In this document: positions 53,468 through 63,797 of the stretch, piece by piece
How positions within the stretch are numbered: position 1 is the stretch's first letter
How the letters are laid out: each line of letters begins with the position of its first letter
NCBI GenBank assembly: GCA_963706875.1
Contig: CAVPNW010000014.1
Coordinates: 166,492 to 230,491, forward strand
DNA from: Prado023 sp963706875
GTDB taxonomy: Bacteria; Actinomycetota; Actinomycetes; S36-B12; CAIYMF01
Direction: 5' to 3'
Length of the DNA: 64,000 bases
Position numbers and translations under genes: made by a program
Notes under the pieces: model-generated
Told to the model about the DNA's origin: nothing
Database searches by the model: none
What the model saw: the letters and a program-made list of their open reading frames with translations, nothing else

Positions 53468-54151
53468 GCCTCGCTCCGACGCGCGACGACATCCTGCGGC
53501 GGGCGGCGATCAGCGGTCAGTGGGACCAGTTGGCCGTTGCAGCCGCCGAGGCCGCTGATGTCGCCCGGCACGTCGGCTGGTCGCGCTCCGGACCCGACGC
53601 CGTGGCAGCGGTCTGCCACTGGATATCCGCGGACCGGACACTGCGAGGCATCCCGCAGGCCGACCGGGCTGCTCCCCTCGCGCAAGCGGCACTCGCGGCC
53701 TGGGCGGCGCCAGAAGAGCTCAGCATCCGGCTTGCCGCATCGCCTCCCCTGAGCCCAAGGCAGTCCTCGGACTTCGAACGAGCGCTCAGCGACGACGCCG
53801 CATGGCTGCAGGAGGTCGACGCTGTCGAAGCGCACCTGAGCGGCGACCCAGAAGGTGTCCGCGACGTACTGGAGGATGACCAGGCGCGGACCGTTCTCCT
53901 GCGACACACGGCGCGAACAGGCGAATGGGAAGACCTCGCAGACGTCGCCGCAGATGCCGAGGAACAGGCTCATGCGGACGGAACGCCCAGCGATCTGGGC
54001 CCGGCAGGTCGCCCAACTGAGTGCGTGGATGGCCGGTGCCGGCGATGCCCACGGGCAGGAGTCGCTCACCCGCGCGGAACTCGCCGAGAGAATCGTCCAG
54101 ACCCGTGGAAGGGCAGCAGCGGGGGTGACGCCGCGACTGGCGAACCCATGA
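53395..54151 (+). pseudogene. helical hypothetical protein, one frameshift
   Basis: The first frame (ATG 53395) gives about 200 residues of Ala-rich helices (MDVASWLWERVERRDAPAVL, SIRLAASPPLSPRQSSDFER). After a shift near 54000 the frame ending at 54151 continues with QVAQLSAWMAGAGDAHGQES and LTRAELAERIVQTRGRAAAG. The pattern suggests a tetratricopeptide- or HEAT-like helical protein. It is the last recognisable gene before the group II intron. Function unknown. Confidence 0.55.
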
Positions 54152-54370
54152 CCCTCGAACTGGGGGGCCTAGTTGGCCCTATCCGTGCACCTGGTCCGGA
54201 CGTCGCTCCAGGTCGCTGACGTCGGTCACGACCTCGCCGAAGTGCAAGCACAACTCAACGACGCTCGCGACGACTCCTCACCTAGGACAGCCCAGCCGCC
54301 GGGGGGTGCGGGACGGTCGTAGACCAGCCGCATCGTTCGCACAGTGGCCTCGCGCTTGACAAGTCACACG

Positions 54371-55245
54371 GTGGAGTCGGCCTGGGGCGCGGTGCCGCAT
54401 TGCTGCTGGTCCGTTTCCCCAGGCCGCTCGCCGAACCCGCCGTGCGCGTTTCCACGCAACGGGCTCTCCATGGTGTCTGCCGTGGTGTTGGTTCACGCCA
54501 CGGTGAAGGGTGGCCTGCATCTCCGATACCCGTCGCCGTGGACCCACCCAATCCTGCCCGGATGGGTCATCGCCGGTCAGGGCGTCACCGTTCGGCGGCG
54601 CATCTTTCGGCACTGCAGCCTCCAATCCCTTCTCGACACCACTGCCGCCCTTCGCCCTGTGCCCGGCTCTCCCGGACTCCAAGGCAGGTCGTGACTCCTG
54701 CGACTACTACGGCGGCTCCGCCCCACCCCGAGCCGGTCGGCCGACGGTGTGCCCAGCCCGCAGTTCCACGCTGGGCGCGTGGCCCCGGGCAGACCAGGGG
54801 TGGTTCCCGTGTTCACTTGTCGATCGCTCGACGGAGGAGGCACCCGACTCGGCCCCTGCGACATCGCCGTGGCTACCCCGCAGCACGTCACCACGGCCTC
54901 CCCATCCGTCCCGCCGACATTCCGGGGAGTTCCCCGCCTCCGCGATGAGGGAGACGGGTGCGCGTCGCTTCCGGCCCAGATCCACCAGGTTCGAGCCGGT
55001 GCGTCATTGAGAGGCGTAAATCGTCGGTTCCTCGCGTATGCCTTTCCGTCACGCTCGCCACACCCGCGCCGTCTGGCAGTACCGGCACGCCATGGCTTTG
55101 TCAGGGCCGCTTGCCACCCATCCCGGCACCTCCCGGGACAGGCTGCCCTCAGCTTCGCAGTCCTGCTGCGACAGAACCACGGTCCAGGTCTCTCACCTCA
55201 ACTCGATCAACAAGCGCCTCACGGCGCACCGGCGAAGTGACGCAC
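54371..55245 (-). mobile_element. group II intron with nearly all of its RT ORF deleted
   Basis: On the minus strand the element starts near 55245 with GTGCGTCAC (the GTGCG-type 5' end) and runs about 870 nt. A complete domain V lies at 54433-54466. It is followed by a domain VI-like helix (CCCCAGGCC/GGCCTGGGG arms at 54417-54425 and 54379-54387) and a likely 3' end near 54371. From GTG 54613 the first ~40 codons of a maturase-like ORF remain (DALTGDDPSGQDW, RRRVSEMQATLHR) and then join directly to the domain IV/V boundary, so the RT, maturase and endonuclease parts are missing. Boundaries are approximate by 20 nt. Splicing would need a maturase in trans. Confidence 0.65.
54433..54466 (-). 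ncRNA. group II intron domain V
   Basis: 34 nt with all expected parts: lower helix GAGCCCGTT with GGCGGGTTC, two-base bulge AC, upper helix GCGTG/CGCGC, GAAA tetraloop. The length and the positions of bulge and loop equal the domain V consensus. Confidence 0.8.
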
Positions 55246-55270
55246 CCTCGGCCGCATGAGGGGAGCCTGG

Positions 55271-58200
55271 TCACCGCACCTCGTTCAATGCCGCTACCAG
55301 GCCGTAGGCATTGAACTCGGAGTGTCGGTCGATCACGTCGAGGCACCGTTGCCGCTGCCCGTCGTCTCCCTGGCGGTACACCCGCAGGAGGGTCACCATG
55401 ATCGGCTGGCTCATCAGGCTCCGGGCGCTCCGGATGTCACCGATTTCTGCGCCGGCGAGAGCGACTGCGCGCTCACATACCTGCAGAGCCAACTCGCCAT
55501 CGATGGACTCGAGGGATCGGGGTCCCTGTTCAACTCGTCGAAGTGTTCTTCGAATGCCTTGCTCGGGCAGGAACTCCTGCGCCAAGGTTGCGATCGTTTC
55601 GGGCGACAGGCTCGCCAAGTATCTCAGGCTGCCTGCAGCCTTCTTCCGCACCTCCTCGTCGGGGTCATCAAAGAGCGCGATCAGCAGGTTGGTCGACTCC
55701 GTAGCGTTGTGGGCACACGATGCGGCTGCGCCGCGCCGCGCCTGAACGGACAGATCTTCGAGCTGTTGAGGAACGTCGGGGGGCAGCGAGCCCGGAAGGA
55801 GAGCAGAGCCCACAGCTGGCCGGCCCTTTCGGCAACCGGCTCCGGTCGGGCTAGCGCTCGTGTAAGGAATCGACTGAACCGATTCGGTTCCCGGATCAGG
55901 AGGTAGAGCATCAGTCGCTCAACACCTCGCGTGTCGTAGAGGTCGATGTCGGCGTCCAGGAGCGCTTCGCCAAGGTCGTACGCGAGCTCGGGCTCGTAGT
56001 TCATTAGGGCGAGCACGGCCTCGGCGGCGATGGCACGGACGCACAGGATTGGATCTATCGCCAGGGCCCCTACGACCGGCCTGAGCACCTCAAGGTGTTC
56101 CGGCGACTGGAACAGCGCTATGGAGACGGCGTGGGCGACCTGTCCCCTCGTGGAATTCAAGCCCGCCGAGTCGAGCTCTCCTCCGAAGTAGTTGGCGCCC
56201 GAGCTTGCCTCAGTCTTGGCCCATTCGTGTTCGGGGTCTGGATCGGCGACGTATGAGGCCAGCACCCGCGCCAAGCGCTCAGAGATCGGGTCCGCCTGTT
56301 GCACCGCCCAGCTGATAGCTCGCCCGACGTCCGACCCAAATGTGCCCTGCGCGTGCTCACAGAGGTCGGCCAGAAGTTCGCGGTCGATTCTTGACGCGAC
56401 GCCACGAAGCACGGCATCCATCGCAGAGGCATGTACGTCGGTACCGAAGCAGAGAGCGAGATTGGCAAATCGCACGGGGTCGTTCTCCGCGCGTCGGCCA
56501 AGCATCTGCGCAAGCTCTCCGGCACCACCGACCGGCTGCTCGCCCCGCCAGTCGGTTTCTACGGAGGTGTACTTCCGAAGGGCACGAATCCAGTCTTCGT
56601 CGGACATCTTCTCGCCCTCGGTGTCCGAGATGGGTGGCCCGACGACTCCGGCCATGCCTAGGCGCGGCGCCTGGTCGGGTCGCATGGCGGGGAACCGTCG
56701 CTCCAACTCGCCGAGTTGACGGCGCCCGGCATCAGACAGCCGCGAAGAGTCCAGTGCTCGAGAGGAGTCAGACGGATGCTCCCCGAGTCCGCTTCTCCCA
56801 CGCTGGTCCGTACTCAAGTACCAGTGCCTCGAGTCGGCTGAACAACTCGTCGGAGCATTCGCCTGACCATCGTGCTATCAGCGGCGAGCGGCTCGCCCAG
56901 CTGGAGTTGCCCGCGTAGCCAAGTTCGAGGTTGCGGGCATCGTCGACGAGCCACGCTATCGCAGCGTCGGCCGGCCCCAGGGCGGTGAGCGCCGTGCAGG
57001 CAAGGAAGTGCAGCTCGTCGCTGTCGTGCGCGCTCAGTCGGGCGATGTACGTGCGGCAAGCTGGGGCCGACTGGCTATGGCTGAGAGAGCCTGGGCCACC
57101 CCCTCGAGGATCTTGCCATCGACGCTGTATGTGATGGGATACCGGTGAGCCCAGCGATCACCAAGAGAATAGCTGCCTTCGATTGGTCGCTGATTCGCCT
57201 TGGCCACAACCTCTACGAAGTTGAGGACGCTTGCGAGGTACTCCCTCGGAGCCTTCGTCGCGACGTCCGTGATCACCTGGTCGCTCTGCCGCGAGTGGTC
57301 TGGAAGATGCCCGCTTGCGAAGGGGTCGTCTGAGCCGTCGGCCTGCGCACGTACCAAGCCGCGGTTGAGGTAGGCGCCGATGAGCGCGCAGCGGATGGGG
57401 GATCGTCTTGTCCGAGACCATGGACGATTGACCAGAAGTCACTGTTCACAGCGATTGGTCCCCGCGCGTCGTCAAGGTCGCCACGTCCGAGTAGTTCGAT
57501 CGCGAAGTCGGTGCTTTCGGGCCTGAGGGACCATTGGATCATGGCTTCGATCCAACCGCCATCGTCATCGGCCCCTACGTACGGGCGGGCGAGTTCGACG
57601 ACCCGCTCAGGGTGATCACGGGCGAGGAAGATCAGTTGGTTGAAGGCCTTGTTGACCTTGGCGGGATCGGCGAGCCATTCTTCCCACTTCCCCAGGCTGT
57701 CTGCGGCGGCGAACCAGGTTGGCCGCCAAGCAGACCGAGGACTCGCCATGCCGTCTTGCTATCGCTCCAAGCGGCTTCGTCTACGGCGAGCCAGTCGTCC
57801 GCTGTTGCGTCCATCTGAGCGAGTACGTCGACGACCACCTCCTTGAGGTGAGACCGAACCCTGTCCGAGAACAACATCTGTTGAACCACGCGTAGGACGT
57901 CGATCGGTCCGTCGCGAGCAAGTGCTCCAGGACCTGCCTGATCTGTGCTCGTCGGAACAGCTCCTGACCCGAATCAACGACGAACGCGAACAAGTCCTTG
58001 TCGGAGGAGACGAACGTGCGAGCGAAGAGGTAGTCGAAGTACGACTCGTGGAAGAACGACACCCTTTCCGGGTCGCTCAGGACAGGACATCGGCGGATCC
58101 CAGAGCGTGGACCTCCTCCACAAGGAAGAGTCAAGGCCGCAGCGGGTGCCGACAGACGTTGATTGTCGTTCATGAAGTCGACGAGCACGACCGTAATGGC

Positions 58201-59703
58201 ACGCCACGCCAAGTGCCCGACGGAGGTCTCAACCGTCTGACGAACCTCCGCTGTGTAGCGGTCGTACAGCACCTGCAGGCTCGGGTACTGCTCGCGCTGA
58301 GCGTTCGCAGACAACCGAAGAAAGACGGCCAGATGAAGGGGAGTCCGTAGCAGATCCATCGTCACGTCTGAGGCTGGGAGCGGGACACCCAAGTCGCTGA
58401 GTGTTGCTCGCACATCGTCGGTAGTCAGTCTGCCGACCTGAACACGGTCAGCGACCTTCCCCTCACAAAACCGGCGGAAGCGCGGGTCAGACTCTAGATC
58501 CACTGTGCGGACGACGAGGAGGACCTTGATGTTCGGCGTTGGCGCAAGCTCACCAGCACCTCGGAGATGGCGTCGTACACAGCAGTGATGCGGCCGCTGT
58601 AGGTTCCGACAGCGTCAAGTTGATCGATCACGAGAAGTCCGGGTCCGCCGTCCGCCACTCCGGGCAACACGACGCCCGGGGAGTTGTCGCCTAGTCCGAG
58701 CTGATCGCCGAGCTTGGTCGACGTAACAGCCGACGGGTCAACGACACTCATGTTGGCAACGGCGACGAACCAGCCTGATGCCTCCAGTTCGGCACCGACC
58801 TCGGCCACTATGGTCGACTTGCCAAACCCGGCGTTGCCATCGAGTACCACAAGCTGCTTTCCGTCAGAGTTGGCCAGAACGTCGCGAAGCTGGTCAGCGT
58901 AGCTCGACAGTACGAGTCCAATTTCGGGTCGGTTGTCGCCGACGCGACGGGCATGACGCTCTACAGTCTTGCGCAGGCCGGCAATGGCAGAAGCATCCCC
59001 GGCCAGATGCCGGCGGCTGAACCCCTTTGATTCTAGGTGACTCCACAACTGATTGGCCGTGAGTTCCTCATGCATGTGGTCATCGCAGAAATTGCGAATC
59101 TCTCCCAGAACAACTGTCGGGTCGTCCGAGAACAGCAACCGGAATTCCGCCGAGACAAGGTCGCGGAGACCCTCAAATGAGTGCACCGCGACCCAGATCG
59201 ATTGGAGAATGGTGAATGCCTCGTCCGCCTTCATTACGCCCCAAGCTTCCGCAAGCTTGGCGAACTCCACCTGGTCGTTGCTGGAGAGGACCGCAACGAA
59301 CTCATTGACATCGAGGCAGTCGCGACTCCGCTTCGTCAGGGTGTCGAAGGGAGTTGCAAGTCGACGAGACGATCAGTCTGAACTTGCGTCCACGCTGGAC
59401 CTGCGCGAGGGCGCCAGCGAGTACGTCCTCCCGATCCAACCTGGTGATCGTCCAGTTGCCAGACCGGAGTTTCACCTGCTCGCCCCAGCTCACACCGCCA
59501 CGCGTGACCTCAAACTCGATGCCCTCGCCCCCGGTCCCCGGCGGCTCCAGCCGGAGCATGTGGACATCACCTCGAAGGAGCTCGCCGACGACACGCGCCG
59601 TCCACCAGTGCTCATACTCATTGCCGACCTCGTCGGCCGGTCCTCCAGGAAGTTCCGTCACGGCCGATAACCGCCCGGCGCGCGCATCCCACGGATGTCG
59701 CAC
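55271..59703 (-). pseudogene. Avs-like STAND NTPase with N-terminal nuclease-like domain, multiple frameshifts
   Basis: One very large gene (about 1,480 codons) read across roughly nine one-base shifts (near 59342, 58515, 58130, 57870, 57720, 57390, 57060, 56815, 55795). N-terminus: GPADEVGNEYEHWWTARVV, RLEPPGTGGEGIEFEV and WGEQVKLRSGNWTI, resembling the Cap4/DUF4297-type nuclease core with its E...QVK motif. NTPase: Walker A VVLDGNAGFGKSTIVAEVG, Walker B GPGLLVIDQLDAVG, then KVLLVVRTVDLESDPRF. A winged-helix element FFHESYFDYLFARTF follows. The last 900 codons are HEAT/ARM-like sensor repeats (ERVVELARPYVGAD, LFDDPDEEVRKKAAGSLRYL). This is the architecture of antiviral STAND ATPases. Start GTG 59703 or 59661. 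Either decayed or carrying sequence errors. Confidence 0.75.
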
Positions 59704-60239
59704 ATAGTTCCGTCAGCAACAGAGATGTGAATCGAGTCCTGAACAAGGACTCCAGCAGATTCCGCACGGGGGCGACTTGACCATCTGCGCATCGGAGGTC
59801 TCGAGGTTCGCATGCGCCTCGGCGCAAGACGAATCAGATCCGGCCGGCGCCAGCAGGGCGAGCGTGGGCATGCGCTCGGCTGGCTCGGCCAAGACGACCG
59901 AGCGGCATGCATCTTGGCCATCAAGTGTCCCCTCCCAGACGCACGAGGCGTTGCCCGAAACTCACGCCGCAACGAAACCTACTCGCATCGAAGAACTCAC
60001 TCACTCATAGCACGTGAATGGCCAAGGTTGGCAGGTGGCTCCTCCTGGCCGATTATGGGCGCCCTGTGAGGCCCCGCCTTGGCCCTGGCCGCGGGCGGTT
60101 CGGTTCATGGTTTTGGCTGGCCCACCGGATCAGAGGCCGTAAGGTGGCCGTTCGATCCTGATCTCCTGACGGTTTGTGACGCCACCCCGGTTTTGGACCC
60201 TCTCGCTCTATCGCGTTCGCTCCGAGGCGGCTTCGATGC
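59704..60239. other. about 540 bp without a recognisable gene
   Basis: Both strands have only short frames without family resemblance. This stretch holds the 5' region of the large STAND NTPase gene and probably its promoter. GC content falls slightly in 59950-60030. Confidence 0.5.
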
Positions 60240-60638
60240 TCAGCCCCGTCGCGCTTCGGCCAGCATCGCTGGCACCTGATCGAAGTGGGCCGCAGAGGCT
60301 GCCGTGTCTCGGAGGCGCTGCCGCCAGGCGGGGAGGTTGTCGGCTGGGTCGGCGAACGCGTCGAGCCCGGCTAGGGTCCACACGATGGCCGCGATCTCGG
60401 CCGCGCGGACGGCGAGAAGGTCGCCTTCTTGGATGGCCGGCTGAGCGCGGGCGGGCAGGGTGTCCTTCTGGGTGGCGATAACTTCGTGAAGGATCTGGTC
60501 GGCGATGGCTGCCTGGTGGGGTCCGAGGCCTTCGAGGGCGGCCTCGTGTTCGGCGATCGCTCGCTCGTGCAGGGAGAGCAGCCAGCGCAGCAGCGGTTCG
60601 TGGGGTGCTGGCTGCAGGCCGCTGGATGCCGACTCCGG
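60240..60638 (-). pseudogene. remnant of a small helical protein next to the IS21 element
   Basis: 133 codons with no start codon, ending at TGA 60240. The product is an amphipathic all-helical protein: PHEPLLRWLLSLHERAIAEH, EGLGPHQAAIADQILHEVIA, IVWTLAGLDAFADPADNLPA. A short frame starting MATRWLAVWL at about 60669 could be its displaced N-terminus. Loss of the start by a frameshift or by the IS insertion at about 60699 is likely. No family recognised. Confidence 0.4.
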
Positions 60639-60823
60639 TCAGCCAGACCGCGAGCCAGCGGGTGGCCATGTGGTGTGGTGCCATCGGCGCCCTGGCTGTG
60701 TCAAGTTGATTTGGCCCCGGCGTGACGGCTTGATCTGGCCCCAACATGGGGGCGTTCGGTGAGGTCAACCCCCGGGTGGAGGGCTGGGTGCTAGTCGAGT
60801 GCCTCGATGTCAGGTGGTCCCGC

Positions 60824-61317
60824 TCACAGGGAGTGTGCATGCCTGGTCTGCGCGAGCCTGATAAGGGGCTGTGTGGCGAGCAGGGCGATGCCCAGCGGCA
60901 GGGCGGTGAGGCTGACGACGCGTGCGAGGAACACGACGAGGTGGACGCCAGCGCTGGCTGTGGTCCCCAGGAAGTCGCTGAAGGCGGCAAGGATCTGGGG
61001 CCCGTAAGTCATCTGGATCAGGCCCACGGCCAGCAGAGTCAGACCGGCGATCAGTTGGGAGCGTGCAGTCGGGCTGCTGAATGGACGCGTCAGGGAGCGG
61101 ACGGCCAGAGATGTGGCGATAGCGTGGCCCCGGCAGGCGCCAGGACCCGGGCAGCCAGATCGTAGCCCTCGAAGAACTCCACCCGGGGGGAACGGCTGAA
61201 GAAGAGTTCGGTGAGGTAGTAGGTTCCCACCGCGCCGATGAGGAGCAGGATGCCGACCAGTCGGGTGGCTCGTTCGACTCGACCGCCGTGGTCGTTGAAG
61301 CTGCGATCGCGGTTCAT
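60824..61317 (-). pseudogene. membrane-protein passenger gene inside the IS21 element, one frameshift
   Basis: About 160 codons between istB and the left end of the element. ATG 61317 begins MNRDRSFNDHGGRVERATRL. The first membrane helix is LVGILLLIGAVGTYYLTELF, followed by an external loop (RVEFFEGYDLAARVLAPAGA). After a shift near 61115 come AIATSLAVRSLTRPF, then helices LIAGLTLLAVGLIQMTYGPQ and VHLVVFLARVVSLTALPLGI. The protein has three or four membrane segments and an unknown function. IS21 elements normally contain only istA and istB. Confidence 0.6.
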
Positions 61318-61393
61318 AGCGTCCCCGTGTGGTCTGGGCGAATCTCTGCGGGACCAGCATCCACCCGCGCTAGATGTGCATCCGGTCCAGGGA

Positions 61394-62198
61394 TCAGTTT
61401 GGCGTGCGCCCTGGGGGGTTCGCCGCAGCGGCACGCTTCCGGGTGTGGGCGAGTCGGTAGGACTGGGTGCCGGTGTTGATGATGTGTCCGCCGTAGGTGA
61501 GCCGGTCGACGATGGCGGCGCAGAGCCGGGGGTCGGTGAAGGTCTTGGTCCAGCCGGAGAACGGTTCGTTGGAGGCGATCGCGACGGCGAGCGTTCCTCT
61601 CGTTCGGTGAGGACTTGGAACAGCAGCTCGGCGCCGCGGCGGTCAAGTTCCATGTAGCCCAGCTCGTCCAGGCAAAGTAAATCGACGCGGCCGTAGCGGG
61701 TGATGGTGCGTGACAGCTGGCGTTCGTCGGCGGCTTCGACCAGTTCGTTGACCAGCTTGGAGGCCAGGGTGTAGCGGACGCGGTGTCCGGCTTCGGCGGC
61801 GGCGGTGCCCAGCCCGATGAGCAGGTGGGACTTGCCGGTGCCGGAGTCCCCGATCAGGCAGACCGGCTCCCCAGCGCTGACCCAACTGCCGGAGGCGAGG
61901 GTGTTGATCACCGCGGGTCCACGGCCGGGTTGGCGGTGTAGTCGAAGTCGGCCAGCTGCTTGTCGCGGGGGAAGGCGGCGTCGCGGATCCGGCGGGCGCG
62001 GCGGCGTTCGTCGCGGTCGTCGCACTCGGCCAGCAGCAGTTCGGATAGGAACGCCCGGTAGGTCATCTGCTCACGGGCCGCGGCGTCGGCCAGTTCGGGG
62101 AATCTGGACCGGATGGTGGGCAGGCGCAGCATCCGGGCAGGCCGACGTCGATGGAGGCATCGGCGGCGGGTTCGGTGACCCCACCGGGGCGCGGTCAC
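61394..62198 (-). pseudogene. istB: IS21 helper ATPase IstB, frameshifted
   Basis: About 265 codons, in four frames. N-terminal part: RMLRLPTIRSRFPELADAAA and REQMTYRAFLSELLLAECDD. AAA+ core: Walker A VCLIGDSGTGKSHLLIGLG and Walker B VDLLCLDELGYMEL. C-terminal part: ASNEPFSGWTKTFTDPRLCA, AAIVDRLTYGGHIINTGTQS. IstB selects targets and activates the IstA transposase. GTG 62198 overlaps the istA stop (GTGA). Shifts near 62150, 61915 and 61590 would make it non-functional if real. Confidence 0.82.
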
Positions 62199-63797
62199 GA
62201 CCCCACCTCCTGGCGGCTGTCCGGGCTGGTGAGCAGCTCGTCGTAGGCCGCGACGCTGGGCAGCGGGCGCACGTCCCCGCCGGCAGCGCCCGGGCTGCCC
62301 GGGGCTCGGCAGCCCGGTCGGGCAGGGTGAGCACGATCGCCGACCTGGTCGGGCTGGGCTGGCTGCGGGGTGTTTGCGGGCCTCGATGGCCACCACGTCA
62401 GCGTTCAAGGCCCCGACCGCCAGCGCGGCGCGGATCCCGGCGGTGACCTGCCCGGCGGTCAGGTGCCGGTGCAGCAGCAGGACCTCGACCAGGGCCCGGG
62501 TGCCCCCGGAGTCCCCGTGCGCGGCGCGGGCCGCGGCCCAGAACGCCTCATGCTCGGCGGTGAACATCCTCGCGGCCCGGGCTTGGGCGAGCGCGGTCGC
62601 CCCGGGTAGCGCCCCGGGTTTGCGGGCCAGCACCTCCAGGTAGTGATCCAGGACCAGCACCTGCCCACCCTTGCCCGGGCAGCGGGCGTGCCGGGCCACC
62701 TGTCGGGACCCGTCATGGGCGACCACCTCGGAGGCGGTCAGCCGGACCCGGACCCGGCGGCCGATCAGGGTGGCGGGCACCGAGTACTGGTTGTTGCGCA
62801 CCATCACCCGCGCGTAGCGGTCCACTCGTGGGGTGAGGGTCAGCGCGGTGTCGAACGCCTCGGCGGCAGCGGGGACAGTAGCGGGGCTCGAACGCGAAGT
62901 CATGTCCGACGCTCATCGGCGGGTACTGATCCGGCGGTGGTCATCCGCGGCGTCGTAACCCTCGAGCCGGGCGTTGAGCTCGGCCAACGAACCGACCACC
63001 GGGACTGGGACCAGATGGGTGCGCCGGAACCGGCCCCCCTCACCCTCCACCCCGCCCTTCTCATGCGCGCCCTCGACACCGGGCTGGCAGTAGAACGGGT
63101 CGAACCCGTAGTGCGAGCGGAACGCCACCCACCGGGTGGTCTCGGTGCGGGTGCGTCCGAACGTCACCCGCGCGACTGCGGCCTTCAGGTTGTCGTAGCG
63201 GATCTTGCCCACGGCAACCCCCCAAAGCCTGGAACGCGTGCACGTGGCCCTCGAGGAACGCCTCCTGCCCCTGGGTGGGGAACACCCGGTGCACAGCCTT
63301 GCCCGAGTACGACAACCGCAGCGTGAACAACGCCACCTTCGTGCGCACCCCCGCCAAGTCGACCCACAGATCAGCGAAGTCGACCTCGGCCTCCGCCCCC
63401 GGCTCATGGGTCTGCGGCACGAACCCCTCCTCCAGGGCACGGCCCGCCTCCACGGCGATCTGCGGGCGGCGCCGCGCCACGTAGTCGCGCACCGTCGAGT
63501 ACGACAACGCCCCGGCGCCGTGCTCATCGACCAGCCGGGCCAGCACCCGCCTGGCCGTATGCCGCTGCTTCGCGGGGCATCCAGATCCGCGCGCAACATC
63601 GCATCGATCGCCGGCTTGAACGCATCCAGCCGCGGCGCGGTCCGCACCTGAGCTTGCGCTCCGGCGGGACCGCGCTGCCAACGCCTGGCGCACCGTGCGC
63701 CGATGCACCCATGCCGGTCGGCCAACCCCCGAATACTCAACTCCTCCCGGCGGTGATCCCGCCGAATCTGCTCGAACAGCTCCACCCTCGACCCCAT
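62195..63797 (-). pseudogene. istA: IS21 transposase IstA, frameshifted
   Basis: About 530 codons in several frames. The start MGSRVELFEQIRRDHRREEL and SIRGLADRHG give the N-terminal HTH. The DDE catalytic residues are visible in EAEVDFADLWVDLAG (first Asp), KIRYDNLKAAVARV (second Asp) and EGAHEKGGVEGEGGRFRR (Glu). The beta-barrel C-terminal part reads NNQYSVPATLIGRRVRVRLT and ends LPSVAAYDELLTSPDSR. It cuts and joins the IS ends. ATG 63797 gives the usual N-terminus. At least four one-base shifts interrupt it. Confidence 0.85.

Larger units (their letters stand above)
44299..54219. mobile_element. integrated conjugative/mobilisable element at tRNA-Thr (right end not found)
   Basis: Starting at a tRNA 3' end, the segment carries a tyrosine integrase, an excisionase-like HTH gene, a DUF3631 ATPase, a MobC-like RHH protein and a relaxase, interspersed with cargo genes. 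This is the content of an actinomycete integrative element. I looked for a second copy of the tRNA 3' end (around GTTCCCGGTTCGAGTCC) to 64 kb and saw none, so the true right boundary may lie beyond the window or be eroded by the intron and IS insertions. Confidence 0.65.

Noticed and set aside
54220..55260. Short protein genes on both strands in this stretch
   Set aside because: No frame resembles a protein family; the group II intron structure explains the region better.
59777..60279. Small plus-strand frames upstream of the STAND NTPase gene
   Set aside because: Short, without a credible ribosome-binding site or family resemblance.
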